A stretch of DNA of 64,000 nucleotides from Acidimicrobiales bacterium (GCA_035531755.1 DATKSK010000001.1:1-64000); one strand, 5' to 3'; counted from the stretch's first letter, positions 7,854-16,998 are shown. Translations and numbers: made by a program. Notes: generated from the sequence alone by a model not told the origin.

Positions 7854-8942
7854 TCACCACTCCTCGACGACGGGCGTGGGCTCCAACCGCTCGAACGTGG
7901 GGATCAGATAGCCGAAGCCGGCGACGATGGGCCCGACCAGCATGAGGGCCAGGCCGGCGAGCCTCAGCGGCTGGGCCACCGTGAAGAGGCCGCCGGCGCC
8001 GGCGACGGCCACGCCGACGGCACCGATCCACCCGCTCAGCCGGGACAGGCGCGTGGATCTCCGCACGCGGGTGAGCAGCGCCACGGCACCGAGCGTGAGT
8101 ACCAGCCCGAGGATGGCGTGGGCGAGATAGATCGCCTCCCGGATCGCCGGGAGCCGGCCGATGGGGCGCCCGGCGGGCACGAAGACCAACGCCACGATCC
8201 CGAGGGCGAACTCGGCACCCACGAGCAATGCGAGCCTCGATGCCGTCCGGCCCGTGCTCCGCTCCACCGTGAGCTGCTCGCGCCCGGGCCTGGCCGCACG
8301 ATGACCGGGGGTGCCCTCCAGGTGGGCGGACGAACGCTGCGTGCGGGCTCTGTAGGCCTCGGGATCTTCGTGGACGAGGTACCACCAGCCGGCGATGGCG
8401 ACCAGCGCGAAGGCCGGCCATTCGACGGAGTAGAACCAGCTGAGCCCGTTCCCCGCCAGCGCTCTCGTGGCCTGCCACCACCCGGCGGCGACACACCCCG
8501 GGGCGATGATCGCCACTTCGAGATGGAGCACCAGTGCCCGGCGCGACAGCCAGCGCTTGCGGGCGCGAGCCGCGTAGGCCGCCAGTGAGCCGTACGCCGT
8601 GGTGCCGGCCGGGGGCCCGGCTCCGGCGTTGACGGTCTCGAAGCGCTCCGTCACCTTCCGCTCCGCGACGAATGCGCAGAACGGCACGGTCCCCGCCAGC
8701 AGGACCAGGGCCATCTGCCACTTGGGGACGTCGAGCCGTCGCGTCAGCTCGAAGGCCGCGTAGAGATAGACGATGTACAGGAAGCCGTGGAGCGTGCCGA
8801 CGATGTTGGCGACCCCGGGATGCCCCGCCGCGAACTGGAGCGGCATGCCGACGAAGACGAGGATGATCAGCAGGGACGCGGTCGTGAACGCCATCACCCG
8901 GTACCGCACGAGGAGCCGGCGATCGACCACGCTCGTATTCAC
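7854..8942 (-). CDS. DUF3817-type polytopic membrane protein
   Basis: About 362 residues from a GTG at 8942; the open frame extends further upstream but without hydrophobic or conserved sequence. The N-terminal 110 residues match the DUF3817 pattern: RYRVMAFTTASLLIILVFVGMP, then LHGFLYIVYLYAAFELTRR. A second half has about six more helices and an intervening charged loop, HEDPEAYRARTQRSS. The C-terminal four-helix part ends in ATERLEPTP-like sequence. It is likely an inner-membrane protein of unknown function; the two halves may be a fusion. Confidence 0.7.
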   Translation of the reverse strand: MNTSVVDRRLLVRYRVMAFTTASLLIILVFVGMPLQFAAGHPGVANIVGTLHGFLYIVYLYAAFELTRRLDVPKWQMALVLLAGTVPFCAFVAERKVTERFETVNAGAGPPAGTTAYGSLAAYAARARKRWLSRRALVLHLEVAIIAPGCVAAGWWQATRALAGNGLSWFYSVEWPAFALVAIAGWWYLVHEDPEAYRARTQRSSAHLEGTPGHRAARPGREQLTVERSTGRTASRLALLVGAEFALGIVALVFVPAGRPIGRLPAIREAIYLAHAILGLVLTLGAVALLTRVRRSTRLSRLSGWIGAVGVAVAGAGGLFTVAQPLRLAGLALMLVGPIVAGFGYLIPTFERLEPTPVVEEW

Positions 8943-9324
8943 CCGGCCTCCGCGAACGTCACAGCCGATCACTTCGGCCTTGCTGCCTGTCGGCTGTGCC
9001 CGGATCATACGGGCTGTCGAGCGCCCGGACCGGGCGAGGGCGCCCGTCCACGGTCCGGGGCCCGGGATCACGTTCCGACGCGTCACCGGCCGGACCTACG
9101 GTGGGCGCAGGCTCCGGTCGACGCGGGTGGTGTTCGGCTCACGACGGGCACGTCGGTGGTCTCGTCACGGGTAACGGCATGGTGGTGGGCGCGGCCCGGG
9201 TCGGCAGTCGGGTCCCCCTCGGCGACATGGCGGTCCATGGACGGGCAGGTGCCGCCGGGCCACTCCGGAGTCACCCCCGCTGGTCGGGGTCGTGTGGGCT
9301 CGGCGGCCGCGCGACCCGGCCCGA
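8943..9324. other. Intergenic stretch without a recognisable gene
   Basis: 382 bases between the DUF3817-type gene's start and the end of the next minus-strand gene. Some open frames cross it, but none has a recognisable protein pattern or a good ribosome-binding site. No repeat or strong palindrome was seen. Confidence 0.5.
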
Positions 9325-10485
9325 CTACATGAAGCTGTCGTCGGCCGCCAGGCCCAGGGCGTCGTCTCCGCCGGTGATGATCGGTTGGCAGTTGCCGAAC
9401 CCCTCGCCCCCGCCGGTGGCGTCCACGACGCGCACGACGGTGTCACGGATCTGGTGGAGCCGCCGGGCCGTCGCCGGGTCGGCGCAGTCGGGGACGTGTT
9501 CGCCGTCGACGAGCAGGTCGCCGCGCCATTCGCCGTGGTGGTGCCCGTCGAGCCCGAAGTAGAGGCCCGCACCCAGGTGGAAGCCGGTGTCGGCGACGGC
9601 TTCGATCTCGAGGGTGCGCCGGGCCCCGTCGGCGGTGATGGCGTGGATGCGCCCGCCGCGCAGGCGCCGGTTGGCGGGGTCGAAGGCGAGCTCCGGCTCG
9701 AGGTCGACGAAGCGCTCCACCGTCCCGTCGGGGTGCTCGACGCCCCCCATGACCACGTGCTTGTGGGTGAACCCCGGCCCGCACACGATCTGGTAGTGCA
9801 TGAACAGCCCGTAGCGGCTGCCGTCGGGCCGCTGCATGGCGATCGGGCTCCATATCATCCGGAACGACAGGCCGGCGAGCGCATCGCGTGGCTCGAGGTC
9901 CTGCGGGGGAAGCCCGACGTCGTAGCGCACACCCCACGAGTGGTCGCGCGTCGACACCCAGGCATCGGGGGAGATCTCGGTGCGCTCGCCCTCCACCTCG
10001 ACCCAGCCCGAGGCCAGCCCGATCTGGTGGTAGCGCACGAGGTCCGAGCCCACGCGGACCCCCTGGCGCATGTGGGTGCGGTCCTCCAGCGACGGGGGGA
10101 CGATCGACTCGAACGTCCAGTCGAAGGCGATCGGCTGGGTGTCGTTGGCCTCCAGGACGAAGCGCACCGACCGCAGGGGCTCCACGACCTCGTAGCGGAT
10201 CGGGCCGGCGGCGGTCGTCGCCGGGGCCGAGTCGAGCCGCCGGCTGGCGCGGACCGTGCGTTGCTCCACCCCCCGGGAGATGCCGGCGTACCCGTCCATG
10301 ACGTTGCGGTTGGGGTACTTGCCGAGCCCGAAGCCGAGCTGCAGGCTGCCGTCGGTGGCGGCCGCCATGGCGCAGATCTTCTCCGTCCACGACAGGTCGC
10401 TCGTGCCCACCACGGCGAAGGTGTCGGTGATCTGGTGGCACAGCCCCTCGTCGGCCGGCACCAGGGGCCCGATGGGGTTCGTCAC
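9325..10485 (-). CDS. Uncharacterised lipocalin-like paralogue B
   Basis: 386 residues, GTG start. No known enzyme motif. It is clearly paralogous to the protein at 11638-12768: both share, in order, VGTSD, GLGxYPN, an ExxVRxxR/TLR region, GPxRxEVVEPL, MRQGxR, DxWVxTRDxSWGxR, and a late GPGF/GPGY turn. The repeated beta-rich blocks with conserved Trp/Arg suggest a tandem beta-barrel fold like hydroxyneurosporene-synthase or AttH-type proteins (inference). It is the last gene of a three-gene operon, 13 bases after the phosphotransferase. Confidence 0.75.
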   Translation of the reverse strand: MTNPIGPLVPADEGLCHQITDTFAVVGTSDLSWTEKICAMAAATDGSLQLGFGLGKYPNRNVMDGYAGISRGVEQRTVRASRRLDSAPATTAAGPIRYEVVEPLRSVRFVLEANDTQPIAFDWTFESIVPPSLEDRTHMRQGVRVGSDLVRYHQIGLASGWVEVEGERTEISPDAWVSTRDHSWGVRYDVGLPPQDLEPRDALAGLSFRMIWSPIAMQRPDGSRYGLFMHYQIVCGPGFTHKHVVMGGVEHPDGTVERFVDLEPELAFDPANRRLRGGRIHAITADGARRTLEIEAVADTGFHLGAGLYFGLDGHHHGEWRGDLLVDGEHVPDCADPATARRLHQIRDTVVRVVDATGGGEGFGNCQPIITGGDDALGLAADDSFM

Positions 10486-10498
10486 GCGTCGGACCCCG

Positions 10499-11641
10499 TC
10501 ATACCCGGTCCCAGTACCGGCCCTCGAGCATCGCCTCGAGCGTGGGCCGGTGCATGATCATGTCGTCGGGGTCGTCGGGCACGGCGATCTCGCCGAAGAG
10601 GACCTGGCGGCGCGCCACCCGGCTCATCACGATGGCGTGCCGGAGCGCCGCGTACATCGTGTAGAAGTCCAGATGGCGCGGCTCGTGGCCGGAATGCGCC
10701 TCGTACGCCCTGGCCACGTCCTCCAGGCGCATGAAGTGCGGCATGCCCGGCAGCCCGGCCTGCACGGCGATGTCGTCGAGGAAGCGGTGCAGGTAGACCA
10801 TCCAGCCCAGGTCGATCTCACGCGGGCCGAGGGCCACCATCTCCCAGTCGAGGACGGCCACGGGCTCGAAGTCGCGGTACATGACGTTGCCGATGCGCGA
10901 GTCGCCCCAGCTGATGACGGTCGCGCCCTCGTCCGCCGGCCAGTGCTCCTCGAGCCAGGCGAAGGTCCGTTCGATCAGCGGCGAGCGGTCCCCGTCGGCG
11001 ACCACCCACTCGTAGTAGGCGCGCTGCTCGGCCAGATGGCGGCGCAGCGCGGTGTCGCCGGGGCGGTCGAGCTCGAGGAAGGCGACGTCCTCGGCGGTGA
11101 CGTCGGCGCCGTGCAGCTCGGCCAGGACGCGGACCGACGAGTCCTGCAGGCGCTCCTGGTCTGCGAGCGGCGCCTCGGAGAGCCACGAGCCGAACGGGTA
11201 CGGCATGATGTCGGGCGGGACCACACCGTCGACGCGCTCCATCACGAAGAACGCCGAGCCGATGGCCGTGGTGTCGAGCTCGAGCCACAGGGTGCGCGGG
11301 ACGGGGACGCGTGTGCGCTCGCCCACCAGGCGCATGACCCGGAACTGGCGCTCGAGGTCGTAGACGGGGAACACCGGCACGGCGGCGGGGTCGGGGCTCA
11401 GCCGTGCCGCGCACGCCTGCGTGACCAGCTCGCCGGGGCCCCCCGGCCCGCTGTCCCGGCGCCAGGTGGCCTCGAAGAGCAGCGTCTCGCTCGACATGCC
11501 GTTGCCCTCCGGCACCACGAGCTCCGACACCCGGGGATCGGTGACCCGGCCCGCCAGCCAGGCCACCAGTCGGCGGTGCAGCTCGTCGCGGTCGCGCGTC
11601 GAGGTGCGGGGCCGGACCACGGCCTCCTCGGCGTCACTCAC
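10499..11641 (-). CDS. Aminoglycoside/choline-kinase-like phosphotransferase
   Basis: 380 residues. The GTG start at 11641 overlaps the upstream stop (GTGA). Kinase-fold signs are the nucleotide-loop region GNGMSSETLLFEATW, the catalytic loop VISWGDSRIGNVMYRD (an HGDxxxxN-type loop with Trp before Gly-Asp) and the metal-binding VLDWEMVALGPREIDLGW. This APH subgroup is the one often found beside acyl-CoA dehydrogenases (ACAD10/11 type) and can phosphorylate hydroxyacyl substrates; here it sits between two uncharacterised paralogues, so its substrate may be made or bound by them. Confidence 0.88.
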   Translation of the reverse strand: MSDAEEAVVRPRTSTRDRDELHRRLVAWLAGRVTDPRVSELVVPEGNGMSSETLLFEATWRRDSGPGGPGELVTQACAARLSPDPAAVPVFPVYDLERQFRVMRLVGERTRVPVPRTLWLELDTTAIGSAFFVMERVDGVVPPDIMPYPFGSWLSEAPLADQERLQDSSVRVLAELHGADVTAEDVAFLELDRPGDTALRRHLAEQRAYYEWVVADGDRSPLIERTFAWLEEHWPADEGATVISWGDSRIGNVMYRDFEPVAVLDWEMVALGPREIDLGWMVYLHRFLDDIAVQAGLPGMPHFMRLEDVARAYEAHSGHEPRHLDFYTMYAALRHAIVMSRVARRQVLFGEIAVPDDPDDMIMHRPTLEAMLEGRYWDRV

Positions 11642-12768
11642 GGTGCCACGCCGGGTGCGACCGACTCCCATCCGGTGAAACCGGACGGCAGGTGACGGCC
11701 GAACGTGCCGTGCTCGAACATCCCCCAGCCCTCGGCACCGTCGCACACCGCTCTCGCCACGTGGTCGACCACGCCGAAGGGCAGCCGCCCGGTGATGGCG
11801 GGGTCCCGCATGTCGACGACGACGGCGTCGGTCCAGCCGCGCCCGCGCCACTGCCCGTGTGACCAGTCGGGGTCGCCCCCGTAGCCGGGACCGCAGTTGA
11901 GGCCGACGAATCCGAGGGTGTCGACCTCGAGCTCGAGCGGCTTGCCGCCGCGCGTGCGCATGTGGAGCACCGCACCGTCGGGGTGACGCGTGCCGGGCCG
12001 GTAGCGGACCTCGACCTCCGGCCACCCCAGCTGCTCGGGGGGGCGGCCCGAGGACGCCGGGAAGACCCGGACCGCCTCGTTCAGCGTGCGGGTGCCGTCC
12101 CCGTCCTCCTGGGCGATCACGACGATGGCGAAGTCGTCGAAGCGCAGCGGCACGTACGTCCACCAGAAGCCGAAGCCCTCGTCGGGCTCGGCGGCGGCCC
12201 GCCCCGGCGGCTCGGGCTCGCCCACGGGCCGGATGCCCCACGAACGGTCCCGCGTCCCCACCCAGCGGTCGTCGCCCACGGGGATCTCGTCGCCGTTCAC
12301 GCGCAGCACGCCCGACCACGTGCCGACCTGGGCGAAGCGCATGGCGTCGAGGATGATCCGACCGCCCTGGCGCATGACGTGGGCGGGCTCCTCGACCACG
12401 GGGAACGAGCCGGTCCAGGCGAGGTCGAAGCCCACCCCGTGGTCGCCCCCCTCGCACACCAGACGGATCCGCTCGAGTGGCTCCACCACCTCGATCCGGT
12501 ACGGGCCCACCTCCTGCGCCATGCGATCGTCGCCGAGGGCGTCCGACGTGCGCAACGTGTACTGCTCGTCGCCGCGCCGGACGGTGGCGTAGGCGTCGAT
12601 GACCCCGAGGTTGGGGTACACGCCCAGCCCGGTGACGAGGAAGATGTCGCCCGTCCGGTCGTGTGCGTTGAAGTAGCACCGGTCATAGGCGTTGCGGTCG
12701 CTCGTCCCCACGTGCTGCATCGACAGCGGCACCTGGTGCACGGGGTACTCGTCGAGCGGCACCGGCAT
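11638..12768 (-). CDS. Uncharacterised lipocalin-like paralogue A
   Basis: 376 residues, first gene of the operon. Start chosen at ATG 12768 (MPVPLDEYPVHQVPLS); the open frame upstream is basic and low complexity. It has the same ordered blocks as the protein encoded at 9325-10485 (VGTSD, GLGVYPN, GPYRIEVVEPLE, HVMRQGGR, DDRWVGTRDRSWGIR), so a duplication is evident. It adds a cysteine-containing LNCGPGYGGDPDWSHGQW. Cytoplasmic (no signal). Function unknown; translational coupling to the phosphotransferase suggests one pathway. Confidence 0.78.
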   Translation of the reverse strand: MPVPLDEYPVHQVPLSMQHVGTSDRNAYDRCYFNAHDRTGDIFLVTGLGVYPNLGVIDAYATVRRGDEQYTLRTSDALGDDRMAQEVGPYRIEVVEPLERIRLVCEGGDHGVGFDLAWTGSFPVVEEPAHVMRQGGRIILDAMRFAQVGTWSGVLRVNGDEIPVGDDRWVGTRDRSWGIRPVGEPEPPGRAAAEPDEGFGFWWTYVPLRFDDFAIVVIAQEDGDGTRTLNEAVRVFPASSGRPPEQLGWPEVEVRYRPGTRHPDGAVLHMRTRGGKPLELEVDTLGFVGLNCGPGYGGDPDWSHGQWRGRGWTDAVVVDMRDPAITGRLPFGVVDHVARAVCDGAEGWGMFEHGTFGRHLPSGFTGWESVAPGVAP

Positions 12769-12952
12769 TGGTTCGGCCTCCCCCTGGACGTCCGTTCTAC
12801 GGTGGCGTCGACCCCGGCACGTGCGCACCGGGGCCTCCCGAAGGCATCAACGTAGTCCCACCGCCGGGGAGGACGGGCCCGCCTGCGCACCCCTCGGGTC
12901 GGGCCGCCGATCGCGGCCACAATCAGGGGATGCGGCCCGGCTCGGCACCACC

Positions 12953-14314
12953 ATGACCGGTCCCGGGGCGCCCGAGCCGCCCCCCGATCCCGACTCCGGG
13001 CTCCAGCCCGTCCCGGCGTCGCCGGCGGGGTCGGCGCGGTCGGCGCCCGCCCTCGGCCGGGCCTGGGCGGCGTGGGGGCTGGCCGTCAGCGCCTATTTCG
13101 TCGCCGTGTTCCACCGCACCAGCCTGGGCGTGGCCTCGCTGGCGGCCGAGCACCGCTTCCACATCGGAGCGTCGGTCCTGGCGACCTTCGTCGCCGCCCA
13201 GCTGGCCGTGTACGCCGCCCTGCAGATCCCCACCGGCGCCATGGCCGACCGTTTCGGGCCCCGCCGGATGCTCACGGCCGCACTGCTGTTCCTGGCCGCG
13301 GGCGAGGCGCTGTTCGGGTGGGGGACCGGGGTCGGCGCCGCCCTGGCCGGCCGCGCCCTGGTCGGGATCGGCGACGGCCTGACGTTCCTCAACGTGTTGC
13401 GCCTGGTGCAGAACTGGTTCCCGGCGTCGCGCTACGGGATGCTCACCGCCTTGACGTCGCTCGTCGGGGGTGTCGGCCAGCTGGTGTCGACGGTGCCGTT
13501 GCGACTGAGCCTGGTGCACCTCGGGTGGGTGGCGACGTTCGCGGGTTCCGCCGCGGTCACCGCCGGGGTGGCGGTCGTGATCGCCGTCACCGTGAAGGAC
13601 CGGCCCGACGGTTCGACCCGGCTCCCGCTGCGCGAGCCGTCGAGTATGCGCCGATCGGTCCGTCACGCCATGCGGACGCCGGGCACGTGGCGCGGCACGT
13701 GGGCCCACTTCGCGCTCACGGGCCCCTTCGTGGCGTTCACCGCCCTGTGGGGCTACCCGTTCCTCGTCCGCGCCCAGCACTACTCGGGCCGCAGCGCCAG
13801 TGTCGTCCTCGGCTTCGTGGTCGTGAGCGCGGTGGTGAGCGCCCCGTTCGTCGGGATGATCATCGGGCGCGCCCCGCGGGCGCGCGCCGCGGCGGTGACG
13901 GCCAGCGCCCTCTTCCTGCTGGCGTCGTGGGTGCTCGTGCTCGCATGGGGCCCGGGGCACGTGCCCGCCGCGCTGGTGGCGCTGTTGGTGGTCGCCACCG
14001 GCGTGGGTGGCTCGACGTCGGTGATCGCCTTCGACCTGGCCCGCGAGGCCAACCCCCCCGAGCGCGGGGGCGCGGCCACGGGCGTGGTCAACATCGGTGG
14101 CTTCGCCGGCGCGGTGCTCGCCGACCTGGCCATCGGCGGGGTGCTCGACCTGGTGGGCCACGGTGGGCGCGACCCCGGCGCCTACCGGTCCGCGCTGGTG
14201 GTGGTGCCGGCGATGGTCGCCCTCGGCCTGGTGCAGTTCTGGCGGCTCGGGCGCCGGGGTGACCGCCGGGCCCGGCGGTCCGGGGTGATCAGACGACCAG
14301 TCCCCGCCCCGTGA
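12953..14314 (+). CDS. MFS transporter
   Basis: About 453 residues from ATG 12953, with twelve hydrophobic segments. The major-facilitator signature between helices 2 and 3 reads MADRFGPRRMLTAALL, and helix 4-5 has GIGDGLTFLNVLRLVQNWF. A central cytoplasmic loop (KDRPDGSTRLPLREPSS) separates two six-helix halves. It resembles sugar-phosphate/nitrate-type and drug-type transporters; the substrate is unknown. Its end overlaps the convergent gene by 26 bases. Confidence 0.88.
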   Translation: MTGPGAPEPPPDPDSGLQPVPASPAGSARSAPALGRAWAAWGLAVSAYFVAVFHRTSLGVASLAAEHRFHIGASVLATFVAAQLAVYAALQIPTGAMADRFGPRRMLTAALLFLAAGEALFGWGTGVGAALAGRALVGIGDGLTFLNVLRLVQNWFPASRYGMLTALTSLVGGVGQLVSTVPLRLSLVHLGWVATFAGSAAVTAGVAVVIAVTVKDRPDGSTRLPLREPSSMRRSVRHAMRTPGTWRGTWAHFALTGPFVAFTALWGYPFLVRAQHYSGRSASVVLGFVVVSAVVSAPFVGMIIGRAPRARAAAVTASALFLLASWVLVLAWGPGHVPAALVALLVVATGVGGSTSVIAFDLAREANPPERGGAATGVVNIGGFAGAVLADLAIGGVLDLVGHGGRDPGAYRSALVVVPAMVALGLVQFWRLGRRGDRRARRSGVIRRPVPAP

Positions 14315-15371
14315 CGAGCGGCAGGTCGAGCGACGTGATGAGCCCCGGCGCGGCCCCGACCACGGCCGGGACGGCGTTCACGAGGCGCATGGCGGTGGCC
14401 TTGAGGCCGCCGGTGTTGTGGTCGCCGTCGCTGCCGACGAGCTGGAGGTCGACGGTGTAGTTGGGCTCGCCGCGCACCACGACCCGATAGCCGCCCTGGC
14501 CGAGGGGCTGGGGCCAGTCGGGCGCCAGGTCGTCGGCCAGCCGGGTGACGTGCTCGAGCACGACCACGGCCCGGCCGTCGCGCATGCCGCGCACCTCGAA
14601 GCGCAGCGCCGCGGCGGTGCCCGTGCGGACGGTGCCCGAGGCGATCTCGATGTCGGTGGGCGCGGCCACCCGCTCGTAGTGCTCGTCGACGCTGTCGAGC
14701 TCGACGCCCAGGGCCGCAGCGATCTGGCGCACCACGCTGCCCCAGGCCATGGTGAGCACCCCGGGCATGAGGAGCATGGGCACGTCGTCGAGGGCGCCGC
14801 CGAACCCCATGATGTCGAACATCACCATGGGCTGGTCGTAGGTGGCGTAGTTGAGGATCTCGAGGCAGCGGACCTCCTCGATCCGCTCGCTGATGCCGGT
14901 GACGACGAGTGGCAGCCAGTCGTTGGCGAAGCCCGGGTCGATGCCGTTCACCCAGAGCGACACGCCCTTGTCGTGGGCGGCGCGGCGGAGGGGCTCGACC
15001 ATCTCGTCGGGGACGACGCCCTCGGGGTACTGCAGGAACACGGGGCCGCTCGACACCACGTTGGCGCCGCTGCGCAGGATGCGCTCCAGGTCGGCGAGCG
15101 CCTCGGGCAACCGGTGGTCGGCCATGGCGGTGTGCACCACGCAGTCGGGCTCGAGGGCCAGCACGGCGTCGACGTCGCCCGTGGCGGTCACGCCCACGTC
15201 GCGCCCGAGTCCCGTGAGCTCCCCGGCGTCGCGCCCCACCTTGTCGGGATTCGACACCCACACGCCGGCCAGCTCGAGGTCGGGCCGGGCGTCGATGCCG
15301 GCGAGGGCGTGGCGCCCCACGTTGCCGGTGCCCCACAGCACCACCCGGTAGGTGCGGTCGTCGCCCGCCAT
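14289..15371 (-). CDS. DapB-like NAD(P)H-dependent reductase
   Basis: 360 residues. Rossmann motif VVLWGTGNVGRHALAGI at the N-terminus, followed by VGVWVSNPDKVGRDAGEL and VVHTAMADHRL, the pattern of 2,4-diaminopentanoate dehydrogenase and related dihydrodipicolinate-reductase-like proteins. A conserved block GIDPGFANDWLPLV is typical of the actinobacterial branch, often annotated only as dihydrodipicolinate reductase. ATG 15371 shares one base with the upstream SDR stop (TGATG), so the two are coupled; both may act on a steroid or lipid intermediate, given the KstR-type box upstream (inference). Confidence 0.8.
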   Translation of the reverse strand: MAGDDRTYRVVLWGTGNVGRHALAGIDARPDLELAGVWVSNPDKVGRDAGELTGLGRDVGVTATGDVDAVLALEPDCVVHTAMADHRLPEALADLERILRSGANVVSSGPVFLQYPEGVVPDEMVEPLRRAAHDKGVSLWVNGIDPGFANDWLPLVVTGISERIEEVRCLEILNYATYDQPMVMFDIMGFGGALDDVPMLLMPGVLTMAWGSVVRQIAAALGVELDSVDEHYERVAAPTDIEIASGTVRTGTAAALRFEVRGMRDGRAVVVLEHVTRLADDLAPDWPQPLGQGGYRVVVRGEPNYTVDLQLVGSDGDHNTGGLKATAMRLVNAVPAVVGAAPGLITSLDLPLVTGRGLVV

Positions 15372-16159
15372 CACAGGTCGGGGAGGCCGAGCTCGAGGTT
15401 GGGGTGGTCGAGGCCCCCGTCCACCTCGAGCACCTTGCCGGTCACGTAGCCGCCGGCGGGGGAGCACAGGTAGACGATGGCCGCGGCGATGTCCTCGGGG
15501 TCGCCGATGCGGCCCAGGGGCGTGGCCTTCTCCATGGTGGTGCGCAGCTCGTCGTTGGTGAGCACGATCTCGAGCGCCGAGGTCGCCACCGATCCCACCG
15601 CGATGGCGTTGACGCGGATGCGCGGGGCGAGGTCGGTGGCCGCCAGGCGGGTGAAGTGGGCCAGGGCGGCCTTGGCCGTCCCGTAGGCGACGAACCCGCG
15701 GCCCTGGGTGCGGCCCATCGCCGACGAGATGTTGACGACGGCGCCGCCGTCGCCGGCCAGCATCACGGGCACGGCCGCCTGGGTGAGGGCGTGCGCCGTG
15801 GTCACGTTGAAGTGGAAGGCGGCTTCGAGGGCACGGGGGGAGGTGTCGAGGAAGGCGGCGGGCATGGTGCCACCGACGTTGTTGACCACGATGTCGAGGC
15901 GCCCGAAGGCGTCTCGGGCGGCGGCCGCCAACCCGCCCACGGCCTCGAGGTCGTTCAGGTCGGCGGGCACCACGACGGCCCGGCGGCCTGTGGCGTCGAT
16001 GCGCTCGGCCACCTCGCGCAGCTGCTCCTCGGTGCGCGCCGAGATGACCACGTCGGCACCCGCCTCGGCCAGGGCCAGCGCGGCGGCGGCGCCGATGCCG
16101 CGCCCGGCGCCGGTGACCACCGCGGCGCGGTCGGTGAGGCGGAAGCGGTCCAGGATCAT
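15371..16159 (-). CDS. Short-chain dehydrogenase/reductase
   Basis: 262 residues with the full classical SDR set: TGAGRGIG cofactor loop (about 16-23), NNVGG (93-97), the catalytic Ser in NISSAMG, and YGTAK (Tyr-x-x-x-Lys). The C-terminal VDGGLDHP closes the fold. It starts the operon with the DapB-like reductase. A TACTGT -10-like box 8 bases before the ATG suggests a leaderless transcript, and an exact KstR-type box lies 33 bases upstream. Oxidation or reduction of a hydroxy/keto steroid or acyl-CoA is plausible; the exact substrate is not shown. Confidence 0.9.
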   Translation of the reverse strand: MILDRFRLTDRAAVVTGAGRGIGAAAALALAEAGADVVISARTEEQLREVAERIDATGRRAVVVPADLNDLEAVGGLAAAARDAFGRLDIVVNNVGGTMPAAFLDTSPRALEAAFHFNVTTAHALTQAAVPVMLAGDGGAVVNISSAMGRTQGRGFVAYGTAKAALAHFTRLAATDLAPRIRVNAIAVGSVATSALEIVLTNDELRTTMEKATPLGRIGDPEDIAAAIVYLCSPAGGYVTGKVLEVDGGLDHPNLELGLPDL

Positions 16160-16191
16160 GGGCGCCGACAGTAGCCCACGGCCCGCAACGG

Positions 16192-16205
16192 TGAAACGTG
16201 TTCCA
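16192..16205 (-). promoter_or_regulatory. Exact KstR-type operator match
   Basis: On the gene's strand TGGAACACGTTTCA fits the KstR consensus TnnAACnnGTTnnA at every fixed position. It lies 33 bases upstream of the SDR start, overlapping the expected -35 region of a promoter whose -10 is TACTGT. KstR is the TetR repressor of cholesterol genes in mycobacteria and rhodococci, relieved by a steroid-CoA ligand. Confidence 0.65.
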
Positions 16206-16256
16206 GTGCGGGGTCACCGTGGGGACGCCCGGACGGGCGGTCTCGGTCAGCCCCGG

Positions 16257-16415
16257 CCGTCGGGTCGGGGCCGTCGGGTCGGGGCCGTCGGGTCGGGGCC
16301 GTCGGGTCGGGTCGGGGCGGGTCGGGTCGGGTCGGGTCGGGTCGGGTCGGGTCGGGTCGGGTCGGGTCGGGTCGGGGCGGTCGGGTCGGGGGCAGTCGGG
16401 TCGGGTCGGGCCGTG
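16257..16415. repeat. GC-rich tandem repeat with G-quadruplex potential
   Basis: Three exact copies plus part of a fourth of the 14-mer CCGTCGGGTCGGGG (16257-16311) lead into eleven consecutive GTCGG pentamers (16321-16375) and further degenerate copies. The plus strand is therefore a regular series of GGG runs spaced by two bases, an ideal quadruplex pattern. It fills the gap between the PPOX gene's end and the SDR promoter. Its start is about 50 bases from the KstR-type box. Confidence 0.85.
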
Positions 16416-16430
16416 GCGTCCTGTCCGGGG

Positions 16431-16952
16431 TCAGCCCGGGCGGGTGGAGGGAAGGCCCAGCTTGCGGTGGTCCCACGACACGGTGCGCTCGACCTGCAGG
16501 GCGATCACGACGCGCTTGTGCAGCATGGTCTCCACGAACGGGCGGAGCTCCTCGGTGTAGGTGCCGTAGTAACGCTCGAACAGGTTGACGCCCAACGCGA
16601 ACATCCGCTCCGGGTCCTCGACGAACACGGCGGTGCCCACGAGCTCGACGCCGCGCAGCTCCTCGTAGTACTCCCCGTCCTCGGCCATGCACGTCATGCG
16701 GGGATCGCGCCGGAGGTTCTGGGCCTTCTGCGACTTGGCCTTGGTCTCGAAGGCCAGCATGCCGTCGAGGAACCCGTACCACATGGCCACGGCGTGGATC
16801 GACCCGTCGTGGTTGATCGAGCACAGCGACACGGGCCGCCGCTCGGCCAGGAAGCCGTCGATCTCCTCGGGGGTCATCTTGATGAGGCCCCGCTGGTTGA
16901 TCCCGTGGCCCATCTGCCCCTGCCCGGCCGGTGTGCTGCTCTGCTCGCTCAT
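16431..16952 (-). CDS. PPOX-class flavin/F420-dependent oxidoreductase
   Basis: 173 residues. Split-barrel flavin-binding pattern: MTPEEIDGFLAERRPVSLCSI, then GSIHAVAMWYGFLDGMLAFE, then KAKSQKAQNLRRDPRMTCM. Members bind FMN or F420 and act on small or aromatic substrates. It lacks a signal peptide. Directly followed by the GTCGG repeat, and transcribed in the same direction as the P450 genes upstream. Confidence 0.82.
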   Translation of the reverse strand: MSEQSSTPAGQGQMGHGINQRGLIKMTPEEIDGFLAERRPVSLCSINHDGSIHAVAMWYGFLDGMLAFETKAKSQKAQNLRRDPRMTCMAEDGEYYEELRGVELVGTAVFVEDPERMFALGVNLFERYYGTYTEELRPFVETMLHKRVVIALQVERTVSWDHRKLGLPSTRPG

Positions 16953-16998
16953 CCCGGCGAGGTTACCGGGTCGGTCGTGGCGCCCCCCGGCGCCGCGC

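Noticed and set aside
9100-9320. Plus-strand open frames in the gap before the lipocalin-like gene
   Set aside because: No ribosome-binding site or recognisable protein pattern; composition matches shadow frames.
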